Assembly: GCF_012979235.1 (NCBI RefSeq)
Contig: NZ_JAATWC010000001.1
Coordinates: 563,001-627,000 of the forward strand
DNA from: Dissulfurirhabdus thermomarina
GTDB taxonomy: Bacteria > Desulfobacterota > Dissulfuribacteria > Dissulfuribacterales > Dissulfurirhabdaceae
Length of the DNA: 64,000 bases
Direction of reading: 5' to 3'
A program made the position numbers and the translations under genes. The notes beneath the pieces were generated by a model that did not search any database, was not told the DNA's origin, and was given only the letters and a program-made list of their open reading frames with translations. Shown piece after piece: positions 18,788-28,901 of this stretch; position 1 is the stretch's first letter, and each line of letters starts with the position of its first letter.

Positions 18788-20176
18788 ATGGAACGAGGAA
18801 ATGGGCGGTATTTCTGGGCGCGGGTGGCGGCCGCGGGGGGGCTCCTGGGAGCCATGCTCACGGCGGTGCCCGCGGCGGCCGGGGATCCCACGGGGGTGGC
18901 GGCGCTCAAGGCCGACCCCGGCAAGGCGGTGGACTTCGTGTGGGTCCTTCTGTGCGGTTTTCTCGTCATGTTCATGCAGGCGGGCTTCGCCTGCGTGGAG
19001 TCCGGCTTCTGCCGGAGCAAGAACGTGACGAATCTCCTGGCGAAGAACCTCATGGACTTCGTGGTGGGGTCCCTGGCCTACTGGGCCGTGGGCTACGGGG
19101 TCATGATGGGGGCGGATCGCCTCGGGCTCTTCGGGACCTCGGGCTTCTTCCTCGCCGGGGACGGCTACGACGTGGACACCTACCTCGGTTTCTTCTGGCA
19201 GATGGTCTTCGCGGCCACCGCCGCCACCATCGTCTCCGGGGCGGTGGCCGAAAGGCTCAAGTTCCAGGCCTACCTGGGCTACGCCGCCGCCGTCTGCCTC
19301 GTTATCTACCCGGTCTACGGCCACTGGGCCTGGGGCGGGGGCTGGCTCACGAAGCTGCCCTTCGGGGTCGGCTTCGCGGATTTCGCCGGCTCGGGCGTGG
19401 TGCATGCCGTTGGGGGCGTCGTGGGGCTCGCGGGCGCCATGGTGCTCGGGCCGAGGTTCGGCAAGTATGACAAAAATGGAAGGCCGAGGGCCATCCCGGG
19501 CCACAGCCTAACGCTCGCGGCCCTCGGGACCTTCATCCTCTGGTTCGGGTGGTTCGGCTTCAACCCGGGCAGCACCTTCAGCGCCCACCACCTGCGGATC
19601 GCTGTGATCGCAGTGAACACGACCCTGGCCGCCTCGGCCGCCTCGCTGGTGGCCATGCTCGTCGTGCTGGCCCGGACGGGCAAGTTCGACGTGGGGATGT
19701 CCCTGAACGGCGCCCTGGCCGGCCTCGTGGCCATCACCGCCCCGTGCGCCTGGGTGAACGCCACCAGCGCCGTGATCATCGGCGCCGTGGCCGGCGCCCT
19801 CGTGGTGGCCGGGGTCCTCTTCCTCGAGGACCGGGGCGTGGACGACCCGGTGGGCGCCGTGAGCGTGCACGGGCTGAACGGTCTCTGGGGGCTCGTCGCC
19901 GTGGGGCTCTTCGCCGACGGGACCTACGGCCTCTACAGCACCGAGGCCCCCTTCGTCCGCGGGCTCTTCTTCGGTGGCGGCGCGGACCAGCTCGTCGCGC
20001 AGCTCATCGGGGTCCTGGCCCTGGTGGCCTGGGCCTTCTCCACCGGCTGGATCGCCTTCAAGGTCCTCGACGCCCTGATCGGCATCCGCGTCAGCCCCAG
20101 GGAGGAGATCCAGGGCCTCGACATCATCGAACACGGGACGCCGGCCTACCCGGAGTTCTATACCCTGCGCTCGTAG
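18788..20176 (+). CDS. amt: Ammonium channel (Amt/MEP/Rh family), copy 1
   Basis: The 462-residue inner-membrane channel has a cleavable N-terminal signal (residues 1-31, ending AAAGD) and about eleven transmembrane helices. The twin histidines lining the pore appear in DFAGSGVVHAVGG and SVHGLNGLWGLV. The phenylalanine gate region and GAVAERLKFQAY are conserved. The ATG at 18788 follows AAGGAGGCAGTGAC, a good ribosome site. It is followed after 77 bp by a PII gene, the usual partner that plugs the channel. The signal peptide and long sequence distinguish it from copy 2, and both pore histidines are kept in each. Confidence 0.95.
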   Translation: MERGNGRYFWARVAAAGGLLGAMLTAVPAAAGDPTGVAALKADPGKAVDFVWVLLCGFLVMFMQAGFACVESGFCRSKNVTNLLAKNLMDFVVGSLAYWAVGYGVMMGADRLGLFGTSGFFLAGDGYDVDTYLGFFWQMVFAATAATIVSGAVAERLKFQAYLGYAAAVCLVIYPVYGHWAWGGGWLTKLPFGVGFADFAGSGVVHAVGGVVGLAGAMVLGPRFGKYDKNGRPRAIPGHSLTLAALGTFILWFGWFGFNPGSTFSAHHLRIAVIAVNTTLAASAASLVAMLVVLARTGKFDVGMSLNGALAGLVAITAPCAWVNATSAVIIGAVAGALVVAGVLFLEDRGVDDPVGAVSVHGLNGLWGLVAVGLFADGTYGLYSTEAPFVRGLFFGGGADQLVAQLIGVLALVAWAFSTGWIAFKVLDALIGIRVSPREEIQGLDIIEHGTPAYPEFYTLRS

Positions 20177-20253
20177 GAGGGGCGGGGCCGGCCCCGGACC
20201 CCTTGCAGCCGGTGCCGTGATCCGGGAGGTCGCGGCGGAAAGGAGCACGCGTC

Positions 20254-20592
20254 ATGAAGGAGATCAAGGCGATCGTTCGCCTGGAGAAACTGGAGGCGGT
20301 CAAGGAGGCCCTCGAGGGGATCGGGCTTCCGGGCCTCATGGTGAGCCGCATTGAGGGCCACGGCCGGCAGAGCGGCCTGGTGGAACAGTTCCGGGGGCGG
20401 GAGTTCAAGGTGGACCTCCTCCCCAAGGCGCGGCTCGAGATCGTCTGCGCGGACGACGCGGTGGAACGGATCGTCGTCACCATCGCGGAGGCCGCCCGGA
20501 CCGGGGAGATCGGGGACGGGAAGATCTTCGTCTCCGACGTGGTGGATGCCGTGCGCATCCGGAGCATGGAACGGGGCGAGGCGGCGGTCTAG
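20254..20592 (+). CDS. glnK: PII signal-transduction protein with Phe at position 51 (GlnK-like)
   Basis: The 112-residue PII protein senses ATP/ADP and 2-oxoglutarate and normally blocks its cognate Amt channel. Gln39, Arg47 and Lys58 of the family are kept (GRQSG, FRGREF, LLPK). The T-loop residue uridylylated by GlnD, Tyr51, is Phe51 here, Tyr46 is Phe46 and Lys40 is Ser40. It therefore cannot be uridylylated at the usual site. It lies between amt1 and porin copy 2, and its Amt-blocking arginine is intact. That suggests channel control set by nucleotide and 2-oxoglutarate binding only. ATG at 20254 gives the standard start MKEIKAIVR. Confidence 0.93.
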   Translation: MKEIKAIVRLEKLEAVKEALEGIGLPGLMVSRIEGHGRQSGLVEQFRGREFKVDLLPKARLEIVCADDAVERIVVTIAEAARTGEIGDGKIFVSDVVDAVRIRSMERGEAAV

Positions 20593-20658
20593 GCCGCGGG
20601 CCCCGGAGAGGGAGAAAGGAACAACGCGATGAGAGAGATGAGAGAAAGGAGTCACCCG

Positions 20659-21483
20659 ATGACCCATGCGATGAACGCCGTGGCGGCCGTCCTGGCCGCC
20701 ACGGTCCTGGCCCTGGGGATGACGGCCGCCCTGCCGGCCCCCGCCCCGGCGGCGGAGGATCGGCCCACCGCCGGGCTCACCGTGGACGTCCTCAGCCAGT
20801 ACGTGTGGCGGGGTTTCGCCCTCACGGAGGACAGCGTGGTGGTCCAGCCGTCCCTCACGGTGGGCTACCGCGGGTTCGAGGCCAACCTGTGGGGCAACGT
20901 GGACACCGACCGGCGCGGGGCCCTCGCCGGGCAACACCTCAACAGCTGGACGGAGACGGACGCGACCCTGTCCTACACCGCCTCGCTGGGCCCCGTGGCC
21001 CTCACCGGGGGCTACATCTACTACGCCCTGGACGGCGTGGCGGTCGACGACTCGGAGGAGGTCTTCGCGGCCGTCGCCCTGGACGCGCCCCTCAACCCGA
21101 CCCTCACCGTCTACCGGGAGGTGGCGCACCTTCCGAGCTGGTACGTGACCCTGGCGGTCTCGCATTCCGTTGCCCTCCCCCACGGGATGAGCCTCGATCT
21201 CGGCGCCCAGGCGGCCTACCTCGTCTCCGGGGACCGCGACGGCTACCCCGAGGTGGACGACCGGGGCGTGATCCACGGAAAGTTCAACGACTTCCGGGAC
21301 GGCCTGGTCTCCGCCGCCCTGGCCATCCCGGTCTCCCCTGACCTGACCGTGACGCCGGAGGTCTTCTGGTCGTTCCCGCTCTCCGCCGATTCCGAGGCCC
21401 TCACCCGGGACTCGGGGCTCAGCGTGACGAACGACAAGGACAACTTCGTCTACGGCGGGGTCTCGGTGAGCCTGGCCTTTTGA
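20659..21483 (+). CDS. TorF-family putative porin, copy 2
   Basis: The 274-residue outer-membrane barrel candidate has a signal peptide (MTHAMNAVAAVLAATVLALG, cleavage near APAAEDR) and the family opening VDVLSQYVWRGFALTEDS. It ends in phenylalanine. It is a close paralogue of the protein at 17194-18030. The start at 20659 has AAGGAG eight bases upstream; a start 30 bases earlier at 20629 also has a plausible site and cannot be excluded. It follows glnK by 36-66 bp and is likely part of the amt1-glnK transcript. That ties this porin family to ammonium uptake more firmly than sequence alone can. Confidence 0.8.
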   Translation: MTHAMNAVAAVLAATVLALGMTAALPAPAPAAEDRPTAGLTVDVLSQYVWRGFALTEDSVVVQPSLTVGYRGFEANLWGNVDTDRRGALAGQHLNSWTETDATLSYTASLGPVALTGGYIYYALDGVAVDDSEEVFAAVALDAPLNPTLTVYREVAHLPSWYVTLAVSHSVALPHGMSLDLGAQAAYLVSGDRDGYPEVDDRGVIHGKFNDFRDGLVSAALAIPVSPDLTVTPEVFWSFPLSADSEALTRDSGLSVTNDKDNFVYGGVSVSLAF

Positions 21484-21503
21484 GGCGGGCGCTGCGCGCC
21501 GGT

Positions 21504-21534
21504 GCCGGGCCCGGGGCGCCTCCCCGGGCCCGGC
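21504..21534 (+). terminator. Strong hairpin after porin copy 2
   Basis: A perfect 13-bp stem, GCCGGGCCCGGGG with its complement, surrounds loop CGCCT. No T run follows immediately (a T-rich tract comes about 20 bases later), so termination or mRNA stabilisation are both possible. Confidence 0.55.
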
Positions 21535-21671
21535 CGAATCGGCGCTTAATTCATTTTTGTAAGGAAATGGGTCTTGTTTTTGCAAATTTGTCATGATCGT
21601 GCCTCCGGCATCTCTGCCGCCGCCGTCCTGGATCGCCCGCCTGCCGGGCATCTTCGCACGGGCGCCGGTCT

Positions 21672-21687
21672 TGGCATCGCGCCTGCT
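21672..21687 (+). promoter_or_regulatory. Sigma-54 promoter candidate of amt2-glnB
   Basis: TGGCATCGCGCCTGCT keeps the GG and GC at exact -24/-12 spacing, 152 bases before the amt2 start. The -12 box is CTGCT rather than TTGCA, so it is weaker than the site before amt1. The rest of 21535-21838 shows no gene. Confidence 0.55.
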
Positions 21688-21838
21688 ATAGCCGGAGAGG
21701 ATCTGTGCCTGGGCTGGGCAACCGTGGCGGTGCCGAAACGGGCGCCGACCGCCGCGGCCGGCGTCGGTGTTGAGCCGTCCCGTCGATCTGCCGCGGGTCC
21801 AAGGGCCGGGGATCCTTATCAGCAACGGAGGCACGCAC

Positions 21839-23062
21839 ATGATCCAAGCCGGAGATACCGCATTCATCCTGGTGGCGGCGGCGCTGGTGTTGCTCATGAC
21901 GCCGGGGCTCGCCCTCTTCTACGGTGGCATGGTCCGGGGCAAGAACGTGCTCGGGACCATCATGCAGAGCTTCATCATGATCGCGGTGGTGAGCCTGGAA
22001 TGGGTGTACCTGGGCTACAGCCTCTCCTTCGGCCCGGACGTGGGCGGGCTCATCGGCGGGCTGGCCAAGGCGGGGCTCTCCGGGGTGGGCGCGGCGCCCA
22101 ATCCGGACTACGCCGCCACCATCCCCGAGTCCGTCTTCATGATCTACCAGTGCATGTTCGCGGTCATCACCCCGGCCCTCATCACCGGGGCCTTCGCCGA
22201 GCGGATGCGGTTCGGCCCCTTCCTGCTCTTCTCCCTGCTCTGGACCGTCCTGGTCTACGATCCCGTCTGCCACTGGATCTGGGGGGCCGGCGGCTGGCTC
22301 AAGGCCCGGGGCGTCCTCGACTTCGCCGGGGGGCTGGTGGTGCACCTCACCTCCGGCACGGCGGCCCTGGCCGCGGCCCTGGTCCTCGGCCGGCGCAAGG
22401 GCTACGGCCGGGAGCAGTTCCTGCCCCACAACCTCCCCATGACGCTCCTCGGGGCCGGGCTCCTCTGGTTCGGCTGGTTCGGCTTCAACGGCGGCAGCGC
22501 CCTGGCCGCCGACGGGGTGGCCGCCACGGCCTTCGTGGCCACGCACCTGGCGGGCATGGCGGGCATGGCCATGTGGGTGCTGGTGGAGTGGGTCCACCGC
22601 GGCCGGCCCACCACCCTGGGCGCGGCCTCCGGGGCCATCGCGGGGCTGGCCACCGTGACGCCGGCCTCGGGTTTCGTGGGGCCGAACGCCGCCGTCGTCA
22701 TCGGCCTCCTCGCCGGGGGACTCTGCTACGTGGGGGTCCTGGCCAAGGGCTGGTTCCGCTACGACGACAGCCTCGACGTGGTGGGGATCCACGGCCTCGG
22801 CGGCGTGCTGGGCACCCTGTGCCTCGGGCTCTTCGCCTCCAAGGCGGTGAACCCCGGCGGGGCCGACGGCCTGCTGGCCGGCAACGCGGCCTTCCTCGGG
22901 ACCCAGGCCTTCGCCGTGGCCGTGGTGGCCGGCTATGCCTTCGTGCTCTCCTTCGTCCTGCTCAAGGCCATCGACCTCGCCTGGGGGCTCCGGCTCGCCC
23001 CGGAGGCCGAGACCGAGGGGCTGGACCTGAGCGAGCACAACGAGGCGGCCTACAATGCCTGA
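21839..23062 (+). CDS. amt: Ammonium channel (Amt/MEP/Rh family), copy 2
   Basis: The 407-residue channel has no signal peptide and begins MIQAGDTAFILVAAALVLLM, as in typical AmtB proteins after processing. The pore histidines lie in GGLVVHLTSGTAAL and GIHGLGGVLGTL. PGLALFYGGMVR and GAFAERMRF are conserved. The ATG at 21839 follows GGAGG with eight-base spacing. It is followed by a Tyr51-containing PII gene and glnD, so this second channel has a uridylylatable partner, unlike copy 1. Confidence 0.95.
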   Translation: MIQAGDTAFILVAAALVLLMTPGLALFYGGMVRGKNVLGTIMQSFIMIAVVSLEWVYLGYSLSFGPDVGGLIGGLAKAGLSGVGAAPNPDYAATIPESVFMIYQCMFAVITPALITGAFAERMRFGPFLLFSLLWTVLVYDPVCHWIWGAGGWLKARGVLDFAGGLVVHLTSGTAALAAALVLGRRKGYGREQFLPHNLPMTLLGAGLLWFGWFGFNGGSALAADGVAATAFVATHLAGMAGMAMWVLVEWVHRGRPTTLGAASGAIAGLATVTPASGFVGPNAAVVIGLLAGGLCYVGVLAKGWFRYDDSLDVVGIHGLGGVLGTLCLGLFASKAVNPGGADGLLAGNAAFLGTQAFAVAVVAGYAFVLSFVLLKAIDLAWGLRLAPEAETEGLDLSEHNEAAYNA

Positions 23063-23233
23063 GGATCGGTCCGGCCGGGGTGCGCCTTGGATGTGGAGGG
23101 CGTTCGTGGTATCGGTGGGCCGTGGGGACACCGGGGCCCGGCCCGAAACGGCGAGATCGGCGGCGCCCTCGAGGGCTGTCCCCGGGCGGCGGAAGACGGC
23201 CCGCGGGGCATCCAGGCGTCCGCGCCTTCCTGA

Positions 23234-23584
<351 letters not shown>

Positions 23585-23630
23585 GGCGGGCGGCGGATCG
23601 GTGCCCGCCGGGGCTCGGATCGAGGGACGC

Positions 23631-26216
23631 ATGGGCATGACCACGGGCCAGACGGCGGCCGGGGCGAGGCACGCGGGGGCGCCCCCGGCGGGCCCCGGTG
23701 CGGAGCTCGCCGTGCGCGGCGAGGCCCTGGCGGACCTCTGGGCCCGGGGCCTTTCCGGGCGGGCGCTGCTCCATGCCCACGCGGACCGGATGGACGCCTG
23801 GTTGGCCGAGCGCTTCCGCGAGGCGTGGGGCGAGGCCCCCGGCATGGCCCTCGTGGCCCTCGGGGGCTACGGGCGCCGCGAGCTCTTCCCCTACGCGGAC
23901 GTGGACCTCCTGGTGCTCTACGACGAGGCGGCCTCGGGCCGGGTGGCCGGCGTGGCGGAGCGGATCCTGTACCCCCTCTGGGACCTGGGCCTCGAGGTGG
24001 GTCACGGCGTCCGGACCGTGGCGGACTGCCTCGAGCAGGCGGGGCGGGATTTCTTCTTCCAGGTGGCCCTGCTCGAGGCGCGCCGCCTGGCCGGGGACCG
24101 GGGGCTCTTCGACGGGCTCCGGTCGGCCTTCGCCGCCGCCGTCCTGGAAGACCGGCGCGCCGAGTTCGCTCGGGCCATGGCGGCCCACCGGGCGGAACGG
24201 CTCCGGCGCTTCGGGGGCCACGCCTACCTCCTGGAGCCGCACCTCAAGGAGAGCCCCGGGGGGCTCCGCGACGTGAACGCCGTGTTCTGGACCGGGAAGG
24301 CCGTCTTCGGCCTCGCGGACCCCGGCGCCTTCGAAGAGGCGGGGCTCTTCACCGCCGAGCAGCGGGCGCGGTTCGAGGCCGCCTGGGACGCCCTGGTCCG
24401 CCTCCGAAACCGCCTCCACCTGGCGGCCGGCCGCCGCAACGACCGGCTCTACTTCGAGCGGCAGCAGGAGCTGGCGGCCGCCCTCGGCTACCGGGGCGGC
24501 GACGGGATGCTGGGGGTGGAGCGCTTCATGCGCGAGGTCTACGGGCACCTCGAGACGGTCCGGGTCACCGCCGATCTCTTCTTCGAGCACGTGGAGGAGG
24601 TCCTCGAGCCGGGCGCCGCCGGCGGGGCCGGCCGCCGGCTCGAGCCCGGCCTGGAGGTCCGCGGCGGCCGCGTCCGCTTCGCCGACCCGGAAGCCCCCCG
24701 GCGCCGCCCCTGGCTCCTCATGCGGGCCTTCGCCTGGTCCGCGAGGACGGGGGCCCCGCTCCACCACTCGGCCCGGACCCTGGTCCGGGACCACCTCGAT
24801 CTCGTGGACGACCGCCTCCGCCGCTCGCGCCGGATGGCCGCCGCCTTCCTGGCCGCCCTCACCGAGGCGGCGGACCCGCGGCGGGTCCTGGACCCCATGC
24901 TGGAGACCGGGCTGCTGGCCGCCTACATCCCGGAGTTCGCGCAGGTGGTGGCACTCGCCCAGCACGACGTCTACCACGTCTTCACCGTGGACCGGCATCT
25001 CCTCCAGACGGTGGCCGAGGTGCGGCGGCTTCGGGACGAAGAGCCCCACCTCTTCGCGGACCTCGCCTCGCCCCACGTCCTCTTCTTGGCCGCGCTGTTC
25101 CACGACATCGGCAAGGGAGGCGGCGGCGGGCACGCGGAACGGGGCGCCAAGGCGGCCGAGACCATCGGCCGGCGGATGGGACTGGCCCCGAAGGAGAGGG
25201 CCTGCCTCGCCTTCCTCGTCCGGCATCACCTCTTTCTCACCGATACCGCGCTCCGGCGCGATCTCGACGACGAGGACCTCATCCTCCGCTGCGCCCGGAC
25301 CATCCGGGATCCCGACCGCCTCCGCATGCTCTATCTCCTTTCCATCGCCGACGGGCGGGCCACCGGGCCGGCGGCCTGGACGCAGTGGCGGGCGGTCCTG
25401 GTGCAGGAGCTCTTCCTGAAGGTGGCCCACCTCCTGGAACGGACGGACCTGGCGAGCCCCGACCGGATCCAGGCCGTGGAATGGATGCGGCGGCAGGTGG
25501 CGGAGCGGCTCCGCGGCAGCGACGCCCCGGCCCCCGGGGTCTTCCCCGAGGACTACCTCCTGGCCTTCGGCCCCGACGAGGTGGCCGGGCACGTGCGTCT
25601 TGCCGCCCGGGTGGCCGAGGGACGCGGCCCGGTGGTGGTCCCCGCCGACCAGGGGACCTGCTGGTCGGTGCTGGTCATGGCCCGGGACCGGGCAGGACTG
25701 CTCGCGCGCATCTGCGGCGTCTTCGCCCTCCACAACCTCCGGGTCCTCGGGGCCCGGATCTTCACCTGGTCGGACGGCACCGCGGTGGACGTCCTGGAGG
25801 TGGCCCCGGCCCTCGAGGGGGAGGCGCTCGGCGACCACGACTGGGAGCGGCTCCGGGCGGACATGGCGGCGGCCCTCTCGGGCCGGCTCGGCCTCACCTA
25901 CCGGATCCGCGGCAAGCGGCCCCCGGTGGGGGAGCGGGGGTGCCTGCGGCCCGAGGTCCGGGTGGAGGTGGACGATACCGTCTCGGACTTCCACACGGTG
26001 GTCGAGGTCTACGCCCCGGCCCGGGCGGGGCTCCTCTACGACATCACCCGGACGCTGGCCGAGTTCGGGGTGGACATCTCGCGGGCGCGGGTGAGCACCC
26101 ACGTGGACCAGGTGGTGAACGTCTTCTACGTGCGGGACCGGCACGGGGCCAAGATCGACGATCCCGACCTCCGGGAGGAGATCCGGCGGGCCCTGGCCGA
26201 TGCCGCCGCTTGTTGA
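23631..26216 (+). CDS. glnD: Bifunctional PII uridylyltransferase/uridylyl-removing enzyme
   Basis: GlnD senses glutamine and adds UMP to PII at low glutamine or removes it at high glutamine. The 861-residue protein has a nucleotidyltransferase domain (GGYGRRELFPYADVDLL), a central GlnD-type helical region, an HD phosphohydrolase domain (LAALFHDIGKG and VRHHLF) and two C-terminal ACT domains (starting near VLVMARDRAGLLARIC and VEVYAPARAGLLYDIT). The start is uncertain; ATG at 23631 after GAGGG is preferred over a GTG at 23601 or ATG at 23637. It lies 46 bp after the Tyr51 PII gene, its substrate. Confidence 0.95.
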   Translation: MGMTTGQTAAGARHAGAPPAGPGAELAVRGEALADLWARGLSGRALLHAHADRMDAWLAERFREAWGEAPGMALVALGGYGRRELFPYADVDLLVLYDEAASGRVAGVAERILYPLWDLGLEVGHGVRTVADCLEQAGRDFFFQVALLEARRLAGDRGLFDGLRSAFAAAVLEDRRAEFARAMAAHRAERLRRFGGHAYLLEPHLKESPGGLRDVNAVFWTGKAVFGLADPGAFEEAGLFTAEQRARFEAAWDALVRLRNRLHLAAGRRNDRLYFERQQELAAALGYRGGDGMLGVERFMREVYGHLETVRVTADLFFEHVEEVLEPGAAGGAGRRLEPGLEVRGGRVRFADPEAPRRRPWLLMRAFAWSARTGAPLHHSARTLVRDHLDLVDDRLRRSRRMAAAFLAALTEAADPRRVLDPMLETGLLAAYIPEFAQVVALAQHDVYHVFTVDRHLLQTVAEVRRLRDEEPHLFADLASPHVLFLAALFHDIGKGGGGGHAERGAKAAETIGRRMGLAPKERACLAFLVRHHLFLTDTALRRDLDDEDLILRCARTIRDPDRLRMLYLLSIADGRATGPAAWTQWRAVLVQELFLKVAHLLERTDLASPDRIQAVEWMRRQVAERLRGSDAPAPGVFPEDYLLAFGPDEVAGHVRLAARVAEGRGPVVVPADQGTCWSVLVMARDRAGLLARICGVFALHNLRVLGARIFTWSDGTAVDVLEVAPALEGEALGDHDWERLRADMAAALSGRLGLTYRIRGKRPPVGERGCLRPEVRVEVDDTVSDFHTVVEVYAPARAGLLYDITRTLAEFGVDISRARVSTHVDQVVNVFYVRDRHGAKIDDPDLREEIRRALADAAAC

Positions 26217-26369
26217 AATCCGGCGCCGGGGCGCGGCCCGGAAAGGGCCGGGGGACCCGGGGGCGGGGAGCGACGGCCGAAGGAAAGAGGCACAACTGAG
26301 AATCACCTACGGCGGGGGGCAGCGGCCCCGCCGCCCAACAAACTCTCTCAAGATCCAAAAGGAGGCACC

Positions 26370-27782
26370 ATGAAGGCGAAGGACGTATTGGAACTGGCCA
26401 AGGACAAAGGGATCAAGGTGGTGGATATCCGCTTCCTCGACTTCCCGGGGCAATGGCAGCATTTTTCCGTTCCCATCGGGGAGTTGACGGAGGGGAGCTT
26501 CGAGGACGGCTTCGGCTTCGACGGCTCGAGCATCCGGGGCTGGCAGCCCATCCACGCCAGCGACATGCTGGTGGTGCCCGACCCGGCCACGGCCCAGATC
26601 GATCCCTTCTTCGAGGAGCCGACCCTGGTCCTCATCGGTGACATCGTGGACCCGGTGACCCGCGAGCCCTACAGCCGCGATCCCCGCAACATCGCCAAGA
26701 AGGCCGAGGCCTATCTCAAGGGCACCGGCGTGGGGGACACCTGCTTCATCGGCCCCGAGGCGGAGTTCTTCATCTTCGACGACGTCCGCTACGATGCGGC
26801 CTCCAACGGCTGCTTCTACGAGGTGGACTCCGTGGAGGGCATCTGGAACACCGGCCGCGACGAGTGCCCCAACCAGGGCTACAAGCCCCGGCACAAGGAG
26901 GGTTACTTCCCCGTGCCCCCCGTGGACAAGTTCCAGGACATGCGGACCGAGATGCTGCTCACCCTCCAGGAACTCGGCATCGACGTCGAGTGCCAGCACC
27001 ACGAGGTGGCCACCGCCGGCCAGGCCGAGATCGACATGCGGTTCAAGCCCCTGCTCCAGATGGGCGACCAGCTCATGTGGTTCAAGTACGTCCTGAAGAA
27101 CGTGGCCTACCGCCACGGCCGGACCGTGACCTTCATGCCCAAGCCCCTCTACGGCGACAACGGCACGGGCATGCACACCCACATCAGCATCTGGAAGGGC
27201 GGGCAGCCGGTCTTCGCCGGTGACAAGTACGCCGGCCTCTCCCAGGAGGCCCTCTACGCCATCGGCGGCATCCTGAAACACGGCCGCGCCCTCTGCGCCA
27301 TCTGCAATCCCACCACCAACTCCTACAAGCGGCTCGTGCCCGGCTTCGAGGCCCCGGTGAACCTGGCCTACTCCAGCCGGAACCGCTCCGCCTCGGTCCG
27401 GATTCCCATGTACTCCCAGTCGCCCAAGGCCAAGCGGATCGAGTACCGGACCCCGGATCCCTCCTGCAACGGGTACCTGGCCTTCTCCGCCATGCTCATG
27501 GCGGTCCTCGACGGGATCGAGAACAAGATCGACCCCGGCGAGGCCATGGACAAGAACATCTACGGCCTGCCGCCCGAGGAGCTGGCCAAGATCCCCTCCG
27601 CGCCGGGCTCCCTCGAGGAGGCCATCGAGGCGCTCAAGGCGGACCACGCCTTCCTCCTCAAGGGCGACGTCTTCACCCAGGACGTGATCGACATGTGGAT
27701 CGAGTACAAGACGGAGAACGAGGTGAACCCCGTCAAACTCCGCCCGCATCCCTACGAGTTCTTCCTTTACTACGACATCTGA
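26370..27782 (+). CDS. glnA: Glutamine synthetase type I
   Basis: GlnA joins ammonium to glutamate using ATP, as a cytoplasmic dodecamer. The 470-residue protein has [12 protein letters not shown] at the subunit interface, metal/ATP ligands in [11 protein letters not shown] and [12 protein letters not shown], and [13 protein letters not shown]. Tyr398 in [12 protein letters not shown] corresponds to the adenylylated Tyr397 of enteric GSI-beta. Control by GlnE-type adenylylation is thus possible, but glnE is not in the window. The start has AAAAGGAGGCACC directly upstream. The 153-bp leader contains a GGCGGGG/CCCCGCC hairpin; no sigma-54 site with correct spacing was found there. Confidence 0.98.
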   Translation: MKAKDVLELAKDKGIKVVDIRFLDFPGQWQHFSVPIGELTEGSFEDGFGFDGSSIRGWQPIHASDMLVVPDPATAQIDPFFEEPTLVLIGDIVDPVTREPYSRDPRNIAKKAEAYLKGTGVGDTCFIGPEAEFFIFDDVRYDAASNGCFYEVDSVEGIWNTGRDECPNQGYKPRHKEGYFPVPPVDKFQDMRTEMLLTLQELGIDVECQHHEVATAGQAEIDMRFKPLLQMGDQLMWFKYVLKNVAYRHGRTVTFMPKPLYGDNGTGMHTHISIWKGGQPVFAGDKYAGLSQEALYAIGGILKHGRALCAICNPTTNSYKRLVPGFEAPVNLAYSSRNRSASVRIPMYSQSPKAKRIEYRTPDPSCNGYLAFSAMLMAVLDGIENKIDPGEAMDKNIYGLPPEELAKIPSAPGSLEEAIEALKADHAFLLKGDVFTQDVIDMWIEYKTENEVNPVKLRPHPYEFFLYYDI

Positions 27783-27811
27783 TCCCCGCCCCGTCGCGGC
27801 GGCGTCTTTCC

Positions 27812-27843
27812 GGCCCCGGGGCCCTTCAGCCCCGGGGCCTTTC
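27812..27843 (+). terminator. Rho-independent terminator after glnA
   Basis: A perfect 10-bp stem GGCCCCGGGG/CCCCGGGGCC with an 8-base loop is followed by TTTCC. The short T run suggests moderate strength. Confidence 0.8.
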
Positions 27844-27871
27844 CGTCTGCCGGCCCGGTCCCTTTGCTGGA

Positions 27872-27900
27872 TTGACGCTCAATTTTGAGCATGCTAAGTA
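27872..27900 (+). promoter_or_regulatory. Promoter of cysK-cysE with palindromic spacer
   Basis: TTGACG (27872-27877) and TAAGTA (27895-27900) are 17 bases apart. The spacer contains GCTCAATTTTGAGC, a perfect 6-bp inverted repeat that could be a repressor site. It lies 64 bases before the cysK start. Confidence 0.65.
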
Positions 27901-27963
27901 ATTGGCAGGCCCCGCCGTTTTCTCCCGCCGCCTCTTCTTCCCGGCGGGGCGGAAGGAGGCCCC

Positions 27964-28899
27964 ATGGCCCGCATCGCCCCTGACGTCTCCCGCCTGGTCG
28001 GCGGCACCCCCCTGGTGGAGCTGGGCCGGGTGGGCCGGGGCCTCCCGGCCCGCCTGGTGGCCAAGCTCGAGAGCTTCAACCCCTGTTCCAGCGTGAAGGA
28101 CCGGATCGGGCTCGGGATGCTCGAGGCGGCCGAGGCCGCGGGGTCCATCGGGCCCGGCACCGTCCTGCTCGAGGCCACCAGCGGCAACACCGGCATCGCC
28201 CTGGCCTTCCTCTGCGCGGCCCGAGGCTACCGGCTGGTCCTCGTCATGCCCGAGACCATGAGCGTGGAACGCCGGAAGCTGCTCGCCGCCTTCGGCGCGG
28301 AGCTGATCCTCACCCCGGGGGCGGAGGGGATGGCCGGGGCCGTGCGCCGGGCCGAGGAGATGGCGGCCGCCGACGGCCGTTACCTGGTGCTCCGCCAGTT
28401 CGCCAACCCGGCCAACCCCGAGGCGCACCGGCGGACCACCGCCGAGGAGATCTGGCGCGACACCGGCGGGGCGGTGGACGTCGTGGTGGCCGGGGTGGGG
28501 ACCGGGGGCACCCTCACCGGGGTGGCCGAGGTCCTCAAGGCCCGCAAGCCCTCGGTGCGGGCCGTGGCGGTGGAGCCGGCCGCCTCGCCGGTGCTCTCGG
28601 GCGGCCGGCCGGGGCCCCACAAGATCCAGGGGATCGGGGCGGGGTTCGTCCCCGAGGTGTTGCGGATGGACCTCGTGGACGAGGTGATCCCGGTGGCGGA
28701 CGAGGCGGCTGGCCGGGCGGCGCGGCGCCTGGCCCGGGAGGAGGGGATCCTCGCCGGCATCTCTTCCGGGGCGGCCCTGCAGGCGGCCCTGGAGGTGGCG
28801 GCCCGCCCGGAGCTGGACGGCGCCGTGGTGGTGGTGGTGCTCCCCGACACCGGGGAGCGGTATCTGAGCACCTGGCTCTTCGAGTCGGAGGCGGTGTGA
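27964..28899 (+). CDS. cysK: Cysteine synthase (O-acetylserine sulfhydrylase)
   Basis: This PLP enzyme makes cysteine from O-acetylserine and sulfide. The 311-residue protein has Lys45, the PLP Schiff-base lysine, in [11 protein letters not shown], the phosphate-binding substrate loop TSGNTGIAL, and [10 protein letters not shown]. The ATG follows GGAAGGAGGCCCC. It overlaps or abuts cysE, forming the two-gene pathway and possibly a cysteine synthase complex. CysK and CysM forms are not separated with certainty by sequence alone. Confidence 0.95.
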   Translation: MARIAPDVSRLVGGTPLVELGRVGRGLPARLVAKLESFNPCSSVKDRIGLGMLEAAEAAGSIGPGTVLLEATSGNTGIALAFLCAARGYRLVLVMPETMSVERRKLLAAFGAELILTPGAEGMAGAVRRAEEMAAADGRYLVLRQFANPANPEAHRRTTAEEIWRDTGGAVDVVVAGVGTGGTLTGVAEVLKARKPSVRAVAVEPAASPVLSGGRPGPHKIQGIGAGFVPEVLRMDLVDEVIPVADEAAGRAARRLAREEGILAGISSGAALQAALEVAARPELDGAVVVVVLPDTGERYLSTWLFESEAV

Positions 28900-28901
28900 C
28901 C

